A stretch of DNA of 64,000 bases from positions 3,038,001-3,102,000 of the forward strand of contig NC_046679.1 of the NCBI RefSeq assembly GCF_009870125.1, in the 5' to 3' direction. The notes under the pieces were generated by a model, which saw only the letters and a list, made by a program, of their open reading frames with translations, was not told where the DNA came from and searched no databases. This document shows positions 23,611 to 35,000 of the stretch, in pieces. This DNA is from Drosophila pseudoobscura (lineage: Eukaryota; Arthropoda; Insecta; Diptera; Drosophilidae). How positions within the stretch are numbered: the stretch's first letter is position 1; the number at the start of each line of letters is the position of its first letter. A program made the position numbers and the translations under genes.

Positions 23611-25302
23611 ATGTTGGCCCACTTCAGTCGGACCATTTCGCAGGAACTGTTCGATCTGTACGGCCTAGTGCTGCAGTTCCTGGTGACCGGTGAGACCACC
23701 GTGTTATACTACAACCCAAGCGGCCTCAACTGCAGCTGGCATTGGCTCTGGCAGCGGAACCTGACCACCAATCCTCAGATTGTCTGGCAGAGTTTTGAGC
23801 CTGCAAAGGACCTAGTTCAACAGTTCAGCAACAATCTCTTTGTCCTGGCCTGCCTGTCGCGGGAGTCCAACGAGTGGGAGCTCATGGGCCTGTCCTCGAG
23901 CCTGAGCCACCTCCGAGGGGTGCGCGTGCTGATCGATGTAGCGGGCCCTGGCAGGAACGAGGAACTTATGGCTACTAAAATCTTGTCGTATTGCCTCAAG
24001 AACAGCATGCTGAATGTGATGTTGTATTTCCAGCGATGGAGTCGCCATTTGTTCGTCTACAGCTTTCGGGCCTTCCCGCACTTTGTCCTCGTAAAACAGA
24101 TAATTCTCAGCCCCGGCTCACCCAGACCTCAGATGTTTGCGGACCAACTGGCAGATATTAAAGGCAAAGAGATTATTGCCATACCGGACTTCTCGCCCCC
24201 AAACTCCTTCGAGTACATGGATGCCAATGGAGAGACACGAGTCGCTGGCTACCTTTGGACGTTCATCGCAGAATTTGCGAGCAGCTTGGGGGGCAGGCTG
24301 AAAGTGTCGTACCCCACATGGGCTACGGGCAGGACTGCTTCCAGCCTGTACATGCTGGAGGTGACCAGGAACGCCAGCGTGGACTTTGGACTCACGCCCA
24401 CCATGGTAACGGAGAAGAACATCAAATGGTACTACCAGTACTCCTATCCCGTGCTCTACTCCAGCTGGTGCATAATGCTGCCCATGGAGCGACCCATACC
24501 CGTATTCTCGCTATTCCATCGGGTTGTGAGCTGCGAGGCCGTGATTGTGGTGCTGGCAGCCAGTCTTGTTTTTGGCCTACTGGTTCCGGCGCTATTCAAA
24601 TGTCTGGGGATCGACTTTCGTTGTAGATTGGTGCACTTGACGCCTCGGCTACTGGCCCTCGTCCTGGTGTGCGCCTGCGCGGCCCAGCTGCTGTCCTTGC
24701 TGATCTCGCGGCCGACCTCAGCCCGGATTGATAGCTTCGATGATCTGTTGCGATCGGGTCTGAAGATATTCGGGATGCGCAGCGAGTTCTATTTCTTCGA
24801 TGGGGATTTCCGCGCCAAGTATGCGGCGGCTTTCCATTTGACCAACAATCCCACCGATCTCTACGACAATCGGAACCATTTCAACACCACGTGGGCCTAC
24901 ACTATTACCAGCGTGAAGTGGGCTGTCATTGAAACCCAGCAGCGCCACTTTCCGCGTCCTGTGTTTCGCCTGTCCCGCGACATGTGCTTCAATGGGTACT
25001 TGCCGAGTAGCCTGCTCATCCCGCCGGAGTCTGTCTACCGGGACCGGCTGCAGCAGTTCACCCTGCGAATGGAGCAGTCGGGCCTAATTTCGCAGTGGAT
25101 TCGGATGAGCTTCTACGACATGGTCAGGGCCGGACAGATGACCATCAAGGACTACAGTCAGTCGCAGCAGCTGCGTGCTCTCACCCTGCAGGACCTTCAG
25201 CTGGCCTGGCGCCTGAGTGGCCTGGGAGTGATCATTTGCGGCGTCGCATTCGTCCTAGAACTGCTGCTATTCTACACGCCCGTCATTCTGAACAGCCTAT
25301 AG
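23611..25302 (+). CDS. Divergent ionotropic receptor (Ir94-like), copy 2
   Basis: A single exon of 563 residues. The frame opens slightly earlier, but the first ATG is at 23611. It shares the layout of the upstream gene: a YYNPSGLNC motif near residue 32, a ligand-binding-like region, SWCIMLPMER before the first membrane segment (about 305-328), a segment with QLLSLLIS (about 343-366) and a C-terminal membrane helix (about 533-558). It contains N-glycosylation sequons such as NTTW. Identity with copy 1 is clearly low outside these blocks, so the duplication of the coding regions is old. Probable chemosensory ligand-gated channel subunit; the ligand is unknown. Confidence 0.88.
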   Translation: MLAHFSRTISQELFDLYGLVLQFLVTGETTVLYYNPSGLNCSWHWLWQRNLTTNPQIVWQSFEPAKDLVQQFSNNLFVLACLSRESNEWELMGLSSSLSHLRGVRVLIDVAGPGRNEELMATKILSYCLKNSMLNVMLYFQRWSRHLFVYSFRAFPHFVLVKQIILSPGSPRPQMFADQLADIKGKEIIAIPDFSPPNSFEYMDANGETRVAGYLWTFIAEFASSLGGRLKVSYPTWATGRTASSLYMLEVTRNASVDFGLTPTMVTEKNIKWYYQYSYPVLYSSWCIMLPMERPIPVFSLFHRVVSCEAVIVVLAASLVFGLLVPALFKCLGIDFRCRLVHLTPRLLALVLVCACAAQLLSLLISRPTSARIDSFDDLLRSGLKIFGMRSEFYFFDGDFRAKYAAAFHLTNNPTDLYDNRNHFNTTWAYTITSVKWAVIETQQRHFPRPVFRLSRDMCFNGYLPSSLLIPPESVYRDRLQQFTLRMEQSGLISQWIRMSFYDMVRAGQMTIKDYSQSQQLRALTLQDLQLAWRLSGLGVIICGVAFVLELLLFYTPVILNSL

Positions 25303-25360
25303 TGCCCTATAGCACTAGCCAGCACTTTATTTTGTTATTTTCGCTGTACTAGTATATAAA

Positions 25361-25366
25361 AATAAA
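25361..25366 (+). terminator. Poly(A) signal of second receptor (candidate)
   Basis: AATAAA about 60 nt after the stop codon, at the left end of flank copy B. Confidence 0.5.
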
Positions 25367-25800
25367 TGCAAATTGCTTACCAGGAAGACACCGCAGAAAC
25401 ACGACGAGCGAGCGCCACGAAATCAGACTCGACTCCAAATGCGAAATCAGAAAGAAACAAACCACAAGAAATCCACCAAATTATGTAAAGCCTTGCCAGC
25501 AAACACCAACAAATTTGTGGCCTAGTCCCGCCAGACCATGGGATGTCTGTCTTTCACACTCTGGCACACTGTGGTAGGACAACGCAAGAAGTGTCTGATT
25601 CTCTGGCCCGTTTTGATTAACATAAAGCGAATAATAGACATCGACTGCCAGCAACAGCAACTGCAACGTGAACAAATTTGATTTCACGATTTTGCACTAT
25701 TTAGCCAGAGACGCCGAAGATGAAGCCGAAGCCCTAGCTCCAACACCTGCATCTGCATCTGCATCAGAAAGAGCCACAGCAAGGAGATACTTTTTTGAAA
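25361..25800 (+). repeat. Duplicated 3' flank, copy B
   Basis: Direct copy of 21356-21860. It begins at the poly(A) signal and ends shortly after a GAGATACTTTT word. It is shorter than copy A because of several deletions between 25430 and 25500. Confidence 0.85.
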
Positions 25801-28800
25801 CTTTGACAAGCGAAGATGCAGCTTCAAAGCTGTCAAAGATGTGGCGCAATATAAAACATCTTGAATCGGAGTCCACAAGTCTATTATAAAACAATTGTAC
25901 AACAGTTTCGGAATAATTTCGGAGCAGTTCGAAAGGATTTGTTATCATTTTGATTCATTGTATCGAATGTATGCCATCGGAACCATCTTATCTATACATT
26001 TCTTAACAATTCCATTGAGTTCTGGGCATTGTGCAGTGATTTATTTGATTTATTTTGAAATTCCGCGCCAGAAAGGGAAAACAATCTGCCTTTACCTTGG
26101 CACCGTCTTATGAGTCATTTATGCAGACCACCATTGGTGGGACTTCCACTGGGTCTGCGACTGCGACTGCGATTGTGGCTGTAGCTGTAGCTGTCCAGGT
26201 GTTCAATTAAGCACTGACGTTGACCTTAATACGCAGGCTGCTGAAAACGGATTGAAAAAGTGCCAGAATTTCTGACAAATTGTCGCCGAATGTGCGCGGA
26301 AATCAAGTTTATGGTCAGCCGCGCAAATGGTGGCAGCAGCAGCAGCAGCATCAGTGGCAAAGATGTCAACGCAACGAATTCTGTACGGTTATCGGAGCCA
26401 TCGCTTAGAAAGTTGGTGCTTACCAGGCTGGCATTAAAATGCCAGAGGAAATCGTCAAGCGGATAGCCGATTGTCGAGTGCCGAGTGCCGATTCCGAAGG
26501 TGTTAAAATATGCATTAAAATTGCTGATGAAGCGGCTTGTTCGCTGGCAGGATTACCAAATATTTGCGGCTGCCGCTGCCAAAAGTCAAAAGAAATCAAT
26601 CAAAATGCCACAATCAACAACAACCACCGCAAGGCGCCAAAAGGCAACAAAAGGCCGCAGCGAAACCCACACCAACACCATCACCATCACCAACACCAAC
26701 AACAGACAGAAGCGACAGCCTGACGTGTGCCTAAGACGCTTAGTGGCTGCTGCAAGTCGAGATCAGCACCAGCCCCAGCACCAGCCTCGGCTCCAGCAAC
26801 ATCCAAGTGGCAGACAAGAGACGGCCCCGTGTCTCTAAGTGGACAACAAAACGCCTCCAACACTTTTGGGGCGCGAAAAATGTGTTTGCCATGCAGTTTC
26901 TCTCTGGCCAGGCCAAGTGTTTGCCTCCAACTGAATGCCTAATGCCGCAGTTGCACTGTTGCAGCAGTTCCAGCAGTTGCACATGCAGTGGATGCTGCAC
27001 TTGCACTTGCAGTTGCAGTTGCAGGGGCGTGCTCTCCGGGATATATGTATATGGGTATGTGTGTGTGTCCGCCTGTACATATAAATAAAATAAATAAGCC
27101 AACGTTGATCTTCATTTGTTGTTGTCGAGAAGTTGACATGACGACTCTGCCTCGGCATTGGCAGCGGCATCGGCATCGGCGTCGTCATCATTTCCATGCC
27201 CCATCATGCCTCAAGCTCAGGCCTGACATATATTTGCATAGTTTTGTCGAGAACAAAATGGCTAAGGCATCAGCTTAAAGGCCCCTCGAAACAAAAAGAA
27301 ATTCGTTGACAAGTGTCTGTCAGGGACGACATCGTGCCGCGCAAATTTGCATGTGGTCGCATCTCACGCTTCAGACCCAGTGGCATCCCATCCCGAAAAC
27401 CCCCCCAAAAAAAAACCAAAGATTCGTCTTGGCTTATATATTGTGGTGAAATTTGTGTTGCTTTCTGTTGTGCTTTCAATACTCTCGCAAAGGGTCTAGC
27501 GCGTATGAGGAGACATGGCGAAGGATGTACAAATTCTTCCTAAATAGAGTAATCTTCTTGCGATGCCATTTTAGAACATCCAGTTTGATGGGTAGATATT
27601 TTTCATTCACAAGGGTATCTGAAGCTTCGACTCTTAAAGCTACCCTTTCTTTTCATGTTTCTTTTGATGTTGCTGGCTTTTTGTGTCGATCTTGAGCGCA
27701 CCTTTATGGTCTATTATACTAACGGGAATGCCCCGAGAGCAACGACAATAATAAGCAAATTGATTGAAATATGCGATATCATGGTAACCGCAGCTCCAAA
27801 CGGAAACGCTGCCGCTGTCTCGCCCTCCCTCCCTTCAGCCACTCTCCTGCCACCCCCCAGACAATTTTTGTGGTAGCGCATTAAATGTCGATTTCGTTTT
27901 GCACCCGCGGCGCAGATACGCAGCCGGCGATACACGAAGTACGCGGCCGCTGCCTGGCTCCCACATCCATTTCCACATCCACATCCACGTCCAAGTTTAT
28001 GGCGCTCGCCGGGTCACTGCCAATGCTACGCAGAAGGGGTGCGGCCCCAAAAAATCCAACCACTGACGCCCACCCAACTGGCCCAGTGGGCAATCTCCGG
28101 TTTGGCGGTGGGTTCGGTTCGGTTCGGTTCGGTGGTCCCGCCGAGTGCTGAATGCTGAAAGGCAATGCGCCGATGCCGTTCCCGATGCTGATGCTAATGT
28201 GCCTTAAATAAATCATTAGCGCATTGTTTGGGGCAAAAACTATCCAGCGGACCAAGGCTTTTTGGCTCTGTCTGGACAACATTTTGAGGATTGAGGGGCA
28301 TATTAAGAAGCGTGCTCATTCGAAGTGGATTTTAAGTGTGGTCAAGGATGTTAAAACTTAATGGCACCCAGAGGTGTCAGTTCTGGGAGGATCCAACGAA
28401 TGTGGCTAATGCATTGGGGCTACAAAATGACCACAGATATTCGTTGATCTGATGTACTCATAGATACGCTTGCAGACACGCATTAGGCCGTGTCTGAGCC
28501 CCTTGTAAGGGGCCAAAAAGTTAACCGAACCAAAGTGCAGTTGCCACTTGGCAACATGTTCGTAATTAGCATGTGGCAAGCCTGGCGTGTCTTTAGCTCC
28601 AACTTTAGCTGAGTGCCGCACCTGCAGCAGGACCAGCCTCATCTCAAATGATCCCATAAAACGCTGCTTAACACGTTGTTGGCTGAAATGTAAACCTCCG
28701 CCGAAATGATAACTCCTTGGCTCGAGTGTTTGGGTGTCAGGCGAATTTTATTGACTTTTCATTGATTGCCGACAAGCTGCAGCTGGAGCAGCAGCACAGA

Positions 28801-29726
28801 GTTCTTTTGGAGTTTGCCGTCTGTTTTTGGGCGATCGCGTAATTAAAAGTCTATAAAAAGTGGCAATATGTGCTAACCAGTTTGGACGGTTGCCAAGATT
28901 TTTCTTCGATTTTTTTCCGAGCGTTTGTTCCCTTGCACACGAATGTGTTACAATTCACAATTTTTTCTTGTGCCATGATGTAATGAACTTAAATGTTTCG
29001 TTTTTGTTACCATTTCGCATTCGAGTCCGGCCTAATAGATACTTTCTAGCACATGCAAATCTATGGTTGGCCAAAAGAGACCAACAAGGGAGGAGGGAAG
29101 GGGAGGGAGTCAAGCAACTGTTGCTGGCCATAAATAGGCAATTTGGCGCTTTGGCCGTTTAACACCAACATCAACATCAACATCATCGGGCTGCGAGCTG
29201 CGAGCTGCGAGCTCCGTGGCAGCAGCCTCGCAACGAATCGAATCGAATCGATTATCATGCACTTAACACCAACAGCTCTTTAACCCGAGAGCCGAAACGA
29301 GCCAAACGGCTCTTACCCTTTAAGGGTTTTTGTGCAGCAATTTTTGGGGAAAATGTTTTCAATCAGAAACTAGGCGGTAACTGCAGCCAGATCCGAGCGA
29401 GAGCCTTACGATGATTGCTCTGCTCTCCACACCAGGCATGATCGCATCATCATCTTCATCTTCATCGGGCAGAAGAGCGGCAGGAGAGCTACCATGAGGC
29501 GCAATCAAGGCCAGCTCTCAGTCGGAGCAGCAGCAGCAGCATCATTATCAGCCTCGGCCGGGGCTCCGTGCTGATTATCAGCATGTGCACTGGCTGCTGC
29601 TGCTTGATGCTTCTGATGACGAGGCCGATGACGACGAAGTCGCCGCATGTGCTTTTGCCCTCGATCCATAGATCAAGATCATAAATAGCAATAAGCAACC
29701 CAGACAATGTCTGCTAACTGTTTCAG
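25801..29726. other. Noncoding stretch
   Basis: No gene is supported. Frames at 26260-27100 are rich in Pro, His and Gln or Cys and come from CAC/CAG/TGCAGT repeats. A fragment with GGGTATCTGAAGCTTCGAC near 27605 looks like the decayed dispersed repeat also seen at 12165. Confidence 0.6.
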
Positions 29727-29885
29727 GCAATCAATCAATCCATCTGAGCCGCTGCTTGGCCGCAGCCTCAGCCTCAGCCGCAGCCAGCAGCCAGCAGCAT
29801 TTCGCGAGTGCTGCCCCATTTGGAAAGTTCATTCAGTTGCGCTTCAGTTTTTCCTAAGCCGCCTGGATATCCTGCAAACAAAAAG
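29727..29885 (+). other. Candidate exon, coding status unclear
   Basis: A branch-point-like TGCTAACTGTTTCAG precedes 29727, and a donor AAAAAG|GTACGAGT follows 29885. One frame is open throughout (53 codons, phase 2 at both ends) but is serine/alanine repeat-rich. It could be an untranslated exon of a plus-strand transcript, perhaps one starting near 7.7-8.4 kb, or chance. Confidence 0.2.
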
Positions 29886-30075
29886 GTACGAGTATATTGG
29901 AGTGCGCCTAGAATTTGCGACAGGCCATGGGGAATCTGCGTCCTACAGGGTACCTCGGAGTTGTGAACACTCTCAAGTACTCGTGCTTCTTTGGAGTCAA
30001 AACGTGATCGATTGATTTGCGCGATCGAAGCGCTGCAACTGCAACTAAAGCTGCAACGGCAAGTTCAACGAGCCG

Positions 30076-30109
30076 ATTGACTGACTGACTGACTGACTGA
30101 CTGCTGACT
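30076..30109. repeat. (GACT)n tetranucleotide tract
   Basis: About seven ACTG/GACT units in tandem. Similar tracts are at 40860-40944 and 41945-41999. Confidence 0.85.
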
Positions 30110-31137
30110 AGATAATTGTGGCGTTCTCCTGCTGTTGATGCCACTTTTTGCACTAAACAGCTGGGCCAGACTCTCACCATGCCCCCTCGGTGCATTCCAC
30201 ACCCGGAGTGACGCTCTCCCTCTCTTTCTCTCTATCTCTCTTTGTCTCTATCTCGCTGTTTGAGCCAAACTCGCTCTCCGATGCGCTGAAAGCGGGCAAT
30301 CTGTCAGGCTGACAGTTGGCCCAGTCGCAGAACTCTCTGCCGGCCGAGCGGCCGCTGTCGGCATTGCATTTGATGATTGATGATTGCTGAAACGCGAACG
30401 AAATTATGATTAAATAAGTAATTGTAGTTAAACAAAACGGCGACGACAACCGCCACAGCCATAGCCACATCAACCTGACCACGATCACTGGGCTGGCAGA
30501 AGCAGACGAAGCAGCAGCTAAATGCTAAGCAGCGAATCAGTTTTTTTTTCTGTATTTTTGTTTTTTGTTTTGGCATTGGCCAAGTGCAGTTAGCCGTGCA
30601 CGAAGATGGCGAAGACGACGATGGCGATGACGTTGAAGCCAGCTTCAATGATCTTGACGGTTTCCTTTCCTTCAACTCCCCTCCCCTCACCGACAATTGG
30701 TTAGGCATTGGCAAAACGTCAAAGTCAGACTCAAAGACTGTGGTAACGGATGACAAGGTCTAGTTCAAAGCCACTTTGGTGGTCGTTCCCCCATTCCTAA
30801 GGTCAAATGTTAACACACAAATTGGACCACACAGATGCACAGATACTGCTCTATTAATATATATAGAGACCTACAATATACTCGTATGTATGAAGAGCGT
30901 GAAATGTTACCCACTCCATTTTAGCACTCGTAATAAATTCAAAAACGTTCGGCAATTAAATCGTAAATTTTTACAACTACAAATTTACAGTTATTAAAAA
31001 CATAATTTGTTGTAGTTGTCCGGTATTATTAATTACTACAACAGTTTGGTGTCACGCTGTAAAACAACGGACTCGCAGAGTCAGAGGCAAAGGCAGTCGG
31101 TGGAGTGGCAGGCGGCGGAGAAGGAGAAGGCAGCCCA

Positions 31138-31164
31138 AGCGAAAGACTTAGGCAACGAACTTGA
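31138..31164 (+). promoter_or_regulatory. Dispersed AAAGACTT motif, copy 3
   Basis: The core AAAGACTTAGGCAACGAAC is identical to copy 2 but on the plus strand. The upstream AAAC is replaced by AGCG. It lies in noncoding DNA about 24 kb from copy 2. Confidence 0.45.
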
Positions 31165-31950
31165 GTTCAATCAACATTTTCAATTAAAAGGTATTTGCTG
31201 CTGCTGCGCCGGCTGCTGTGGCAAGTCATGGGTGTAGTGGCACGTTTTTCTGAACATTATGTTCAGGCCAAGTGCGAGGGTTGCATCGCAAGTTGGGCAA
31301 ATGCAGAGGGAAGATCAAGTGCTGACTGGTCGAACCACCCGCAGCCATTGACGAAGTCGGTTTTTGCCGGAGCAGCACGTGTTCTGGCCAAGTTTGTAAA
31401 TGAAATGCTCAGGCTCTGATCCGCTGCTAATCGTCCATATTTGCCAATGTCGTTCGCCCCGCTAGTTGGCTGGCTGGTTCTCTTGGCCATTTGCTTGGCA
31501 TCGATGCTTATCGACAGAATGTGTTGAGTGTGCAGCCATAACAATACCATGCCACAATGCCACAAACAATAACCAAACAGATGGAGAAAAAATTAATTAG
31601 AACAAAATACACAGACCAAAAAATAGCGAAAACCAAAACGAAAAGATATCTACAAACAATGGGCGTGTCGCCCGCTGAAAACATTTGCTGCATTTCGTAT
31701 TTGTTGGCCAAAAAAATAGAAATAGCAAAAACAATTGGCCAACAAATTGTGGCAGTCCGCAGGTCCGTCCACAATTCACAATTACAAATGCAATGGCATA
31801 CAATGCCAGGGCCTATCGCGATTTATGTTTCTATGAATTATTTGCTAAATTGGCGGGCCAACAATTGACGAAAAGGTTTTCCATCTGCACTGGCACGGAT
31901 TGACCGGTTTGGCTATCTCCCAGTACACGGCTGTACACATGCCAGACACA

Positions 31951-32003
31951 CGGACAGGGGACAGGAGACAGGGGACAGCGGACAGGGGACAGGGAACAGA
32001 GGA
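31951..32003. repeat. GGACAGGGGACA minisatellite
   Basis: Imperfect units of about ten bases (ACAGGGGACA and ACAGGAGACA variants) in tandem. Confidence 0.8.
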
Positions 32004-35000
32004 CATATAGGCAGACAGTTTCCAACTAATTAGGCGTGGTGGCTTTTAATCAAAACGATTAAAATGCTTTCGGACAATATTTTTCCACGCCTAATCAAAG
32101 ACTTTATGCCATTTTCTGCATGACAGCTGCAATGGCCAACAAATCTGGGAGTCGGGAATGGGTGGCCGGGGCACGGGCACTGGCACTGGCACTGGCTCTG
32201 GCTCTGGCTGATGGCAGGAGGCAGGGCGTGGCTATATCAAATTGTGGTACAATTTATTAAAAACGAAATATGTGTGAGCCGGGGCGAGTGGCGTGGAGTC
32301 GCAGTGGAGTCGGAGTCGGAGTCGGGCAACCGTGGACGCAATGCATTCGGACGATAACAAGTTGTCGAACCAGATGTCAAAGCGATTTGCAAATATTTGA
32401 CAAGCGCAAGACCCCAACACCAACAAGAAGGAGTACATCGGGCATGGGATGAGGTGCGGGGGGAGGGGATCCATCCAAAGTTGATTTAAAGATGTGGGAA
32501 CTAATGGCAGTATCCGGATTACACAGATACTTGGCAGGTTAGTTGTTATTGGATTGATTTTAAGAATTCTTTGTGGGAATATCTACAGGCTATGATTCCT
32601 ATATGAACAGCTAGTCCCTTCCCTCGATGTGTGCATCATAATCAAACAAATAAAACAATAAAATATAGTCATTTCAGTAAGATTTCCCCCGAATGTTTCA
32701 CAAGCCAGGCGCAATTAAGATTCAAATCCGAATGTTGAATGCATTACTGGCGCGCTTATCTGGAAGCCAGGCCAAAAATCTTCTGCTTCGAGGGTCTCCA
32801 TCTCGTCGCTGGGGCTGGAGCTGGGGCTGGGGCAGCGTCAAAATAATAATAACATAAAATTTTATTTTATTTTTATTTTCAATTTAATTTTATTGAAAAT
32901 CATCGCGAAACAAAATCGAACAAAAAAGAAGGGAAAGAAAACGATATTAAATAACCAGACGCGTGGCCAGAGAGGGGCAATAAAAAAAGAAAATTTAATA
33001 CAACATGCGGCAGGGGCAACGACGCACGCATTAAAACCGCAACACCCTGGGCCCCGGGGTCGCTTTCCCCGTGGCCGAGGCCTCCTCCCCTGTCATTCAC
33101 CTTCACGGCCATTGCCATCGGCCAGAGCCAGAGCCGGAGCCGGAGCCAGGGCCTGGCCACTTTTCGGCCATTGTCAGCTTCGAAAAATCTGATAAGTCGC
33201 ATTATAAGAACATAAAAACACCCAAAACCGAAAACCCGAAAATAAAATAAAACCAAAAAACGAAACATGCACGAGGGAGAGAAAATAATTTCAGTCAGGT
33301 CGGGACTGGAAGGAGAAGAGTTGGGGAAGGGCATGGCAGGACAGGATCAGCAGCAGCAGCAACAACAACAACAAGGCCAGGCCAAAATATGCAACATGCA
33401 TGTTATTGTGGCTTGTTGCTGTTGCTGTGGTCCCCAAAGCAAACCAAACAACAAGGAGCGGCTATTTCACACAGTCAAAGCTTGTAATACCCTTCCAGAT
33501 CTATACGAAAAACTCTTTTTTTAAATATCTCGTAGTTCCCTTAATATTTTGTTAAAGACGGATTGTATTATAGGAAGGGATGCAGCGATGATCCTGGAAG
33601 CTCTGAACTGCATTCGAAAGAGGGATCTATCTGAATGATATTTAAGGCAAAAAGCTGGCTTCTACGAGAACGTTAACACCTTCTTTCAGGGTAGTGAATG
33701 CGAAGACGATGCGAAAATATTTGGTGGCCATGCAACGAAATGAAGTTGCAACAAGATACTTTACTTTACTTAAGGGCAAGTAGATGCACAACTGATACAC
33801 GGACATGGGACTTGATTTCGTCCGCTTCCCGCTGTATCCCTTCCCGCCAGTCCTGATCGAGTTTAATTTCTTGTGCAAACTTCGGGCCACTTGATGTGGG
33901 GCGTGTTAAGGCGGCGGCGGCGGCATTGCATGCAGCGTCAGAGTCGCAGAGTCAGAGATCGGACTCTTCGTCTTCGTTTGCCCTCATTTGGCGGATTGGA
34001 ATGGGACGAAATGGGATGCGATGGGACGGGATGGGATGGCGTTGGCCCAGGGAGGACATGGAGAACATGTCCGTGGTATTGGCATTGTTTTACTGCCTCA
34101 TTGGAGTCGTTAAGCTGCGTTACGTGCGCATCATTTTGAGGTGTTCAATTAAAGTCTTGCAGTTCCCGGCTCCGGCTCCGACTCCGGCTCGTGCTCGCTT
34201 CTTGGTGCTTTGCTTTTAATTACTCGTACTCGAACTCGTACTCGAGCGATGGGATGGGATGGGATCGAGATGTGCAGCCATAACTACGGACACTACTCAC
34301 GTCCATCAACCGTCGATCCATCCCCGTCTTGGTGTGGCAATCAAGGCCCGACCCAAGATCGAAACAAAAATAACAAAAAATTAATTGTAAATAGCAATAA
34401 AAAAAGAAACCCCAAGGGGGGGTCCCAGCAATTTTGGATCTGTTGATGAGGCTGTGGGTAAGTCGACTTTGGAAATAATTTGCTGGCAGCAGAGACGGCA
34501 GAGCTGGTTAGGGTATCCGAGATTCGTTGCGGATCAGAGCTTGGATGTGCATGTGGGCTCCATCTCGATTCTCTTTGGCACTCATTTTGTATCTCATTCA
34601 CTTGACTCTTTGGCTATTTATAGCTGATTTCATTTGGTGAAACTGTAAAACGCCTTTGGCCTTGTTCAGCTCTAGCTCCAGCTCTGCCACCTCTGATTGA
34701 TGGCGTCGACAGCAGCAGCAGCCACAGCAGCCGCATCACATTTTGTGTAGATGTACGATGAATTTTTGGCTTATTTATTACGAGTAATGCTTTGATTCGC
34801 TTTGATGATGGTGCCGCTGGATGATGGTGTGCTTTTGGAGTGCATTTCCAAGTTGTTGGCACTATGCGATGTATGCTGGTTCTTTTCTCTCCCCAGCTCC
34901 CCAGCTCCCCAGCTCGCCAGCTGTTTGAATGTTAATCAATTAATGTTAGGCCGCGAGTCTATCATAGGCCTAATAAGCAGGCAATGCGGAACCGCGAGCT

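Noticed and set aside
21728-25889. Matching frames (NKFDFTILHYLARDAE) in both receptor 3' flanks
   Set aside because: Both start at GTG with stop codons just upstream, and the minus strand is equally open; similarity follows from DNA duplication, not from coding constraint.
34614-34862. Short minus-strand frame with a signal-peptide-like leader (MRLLWLLLLSTP)
   Set aside because: The leucine run comes from a CTG repeat and the remainder is short and featureless.
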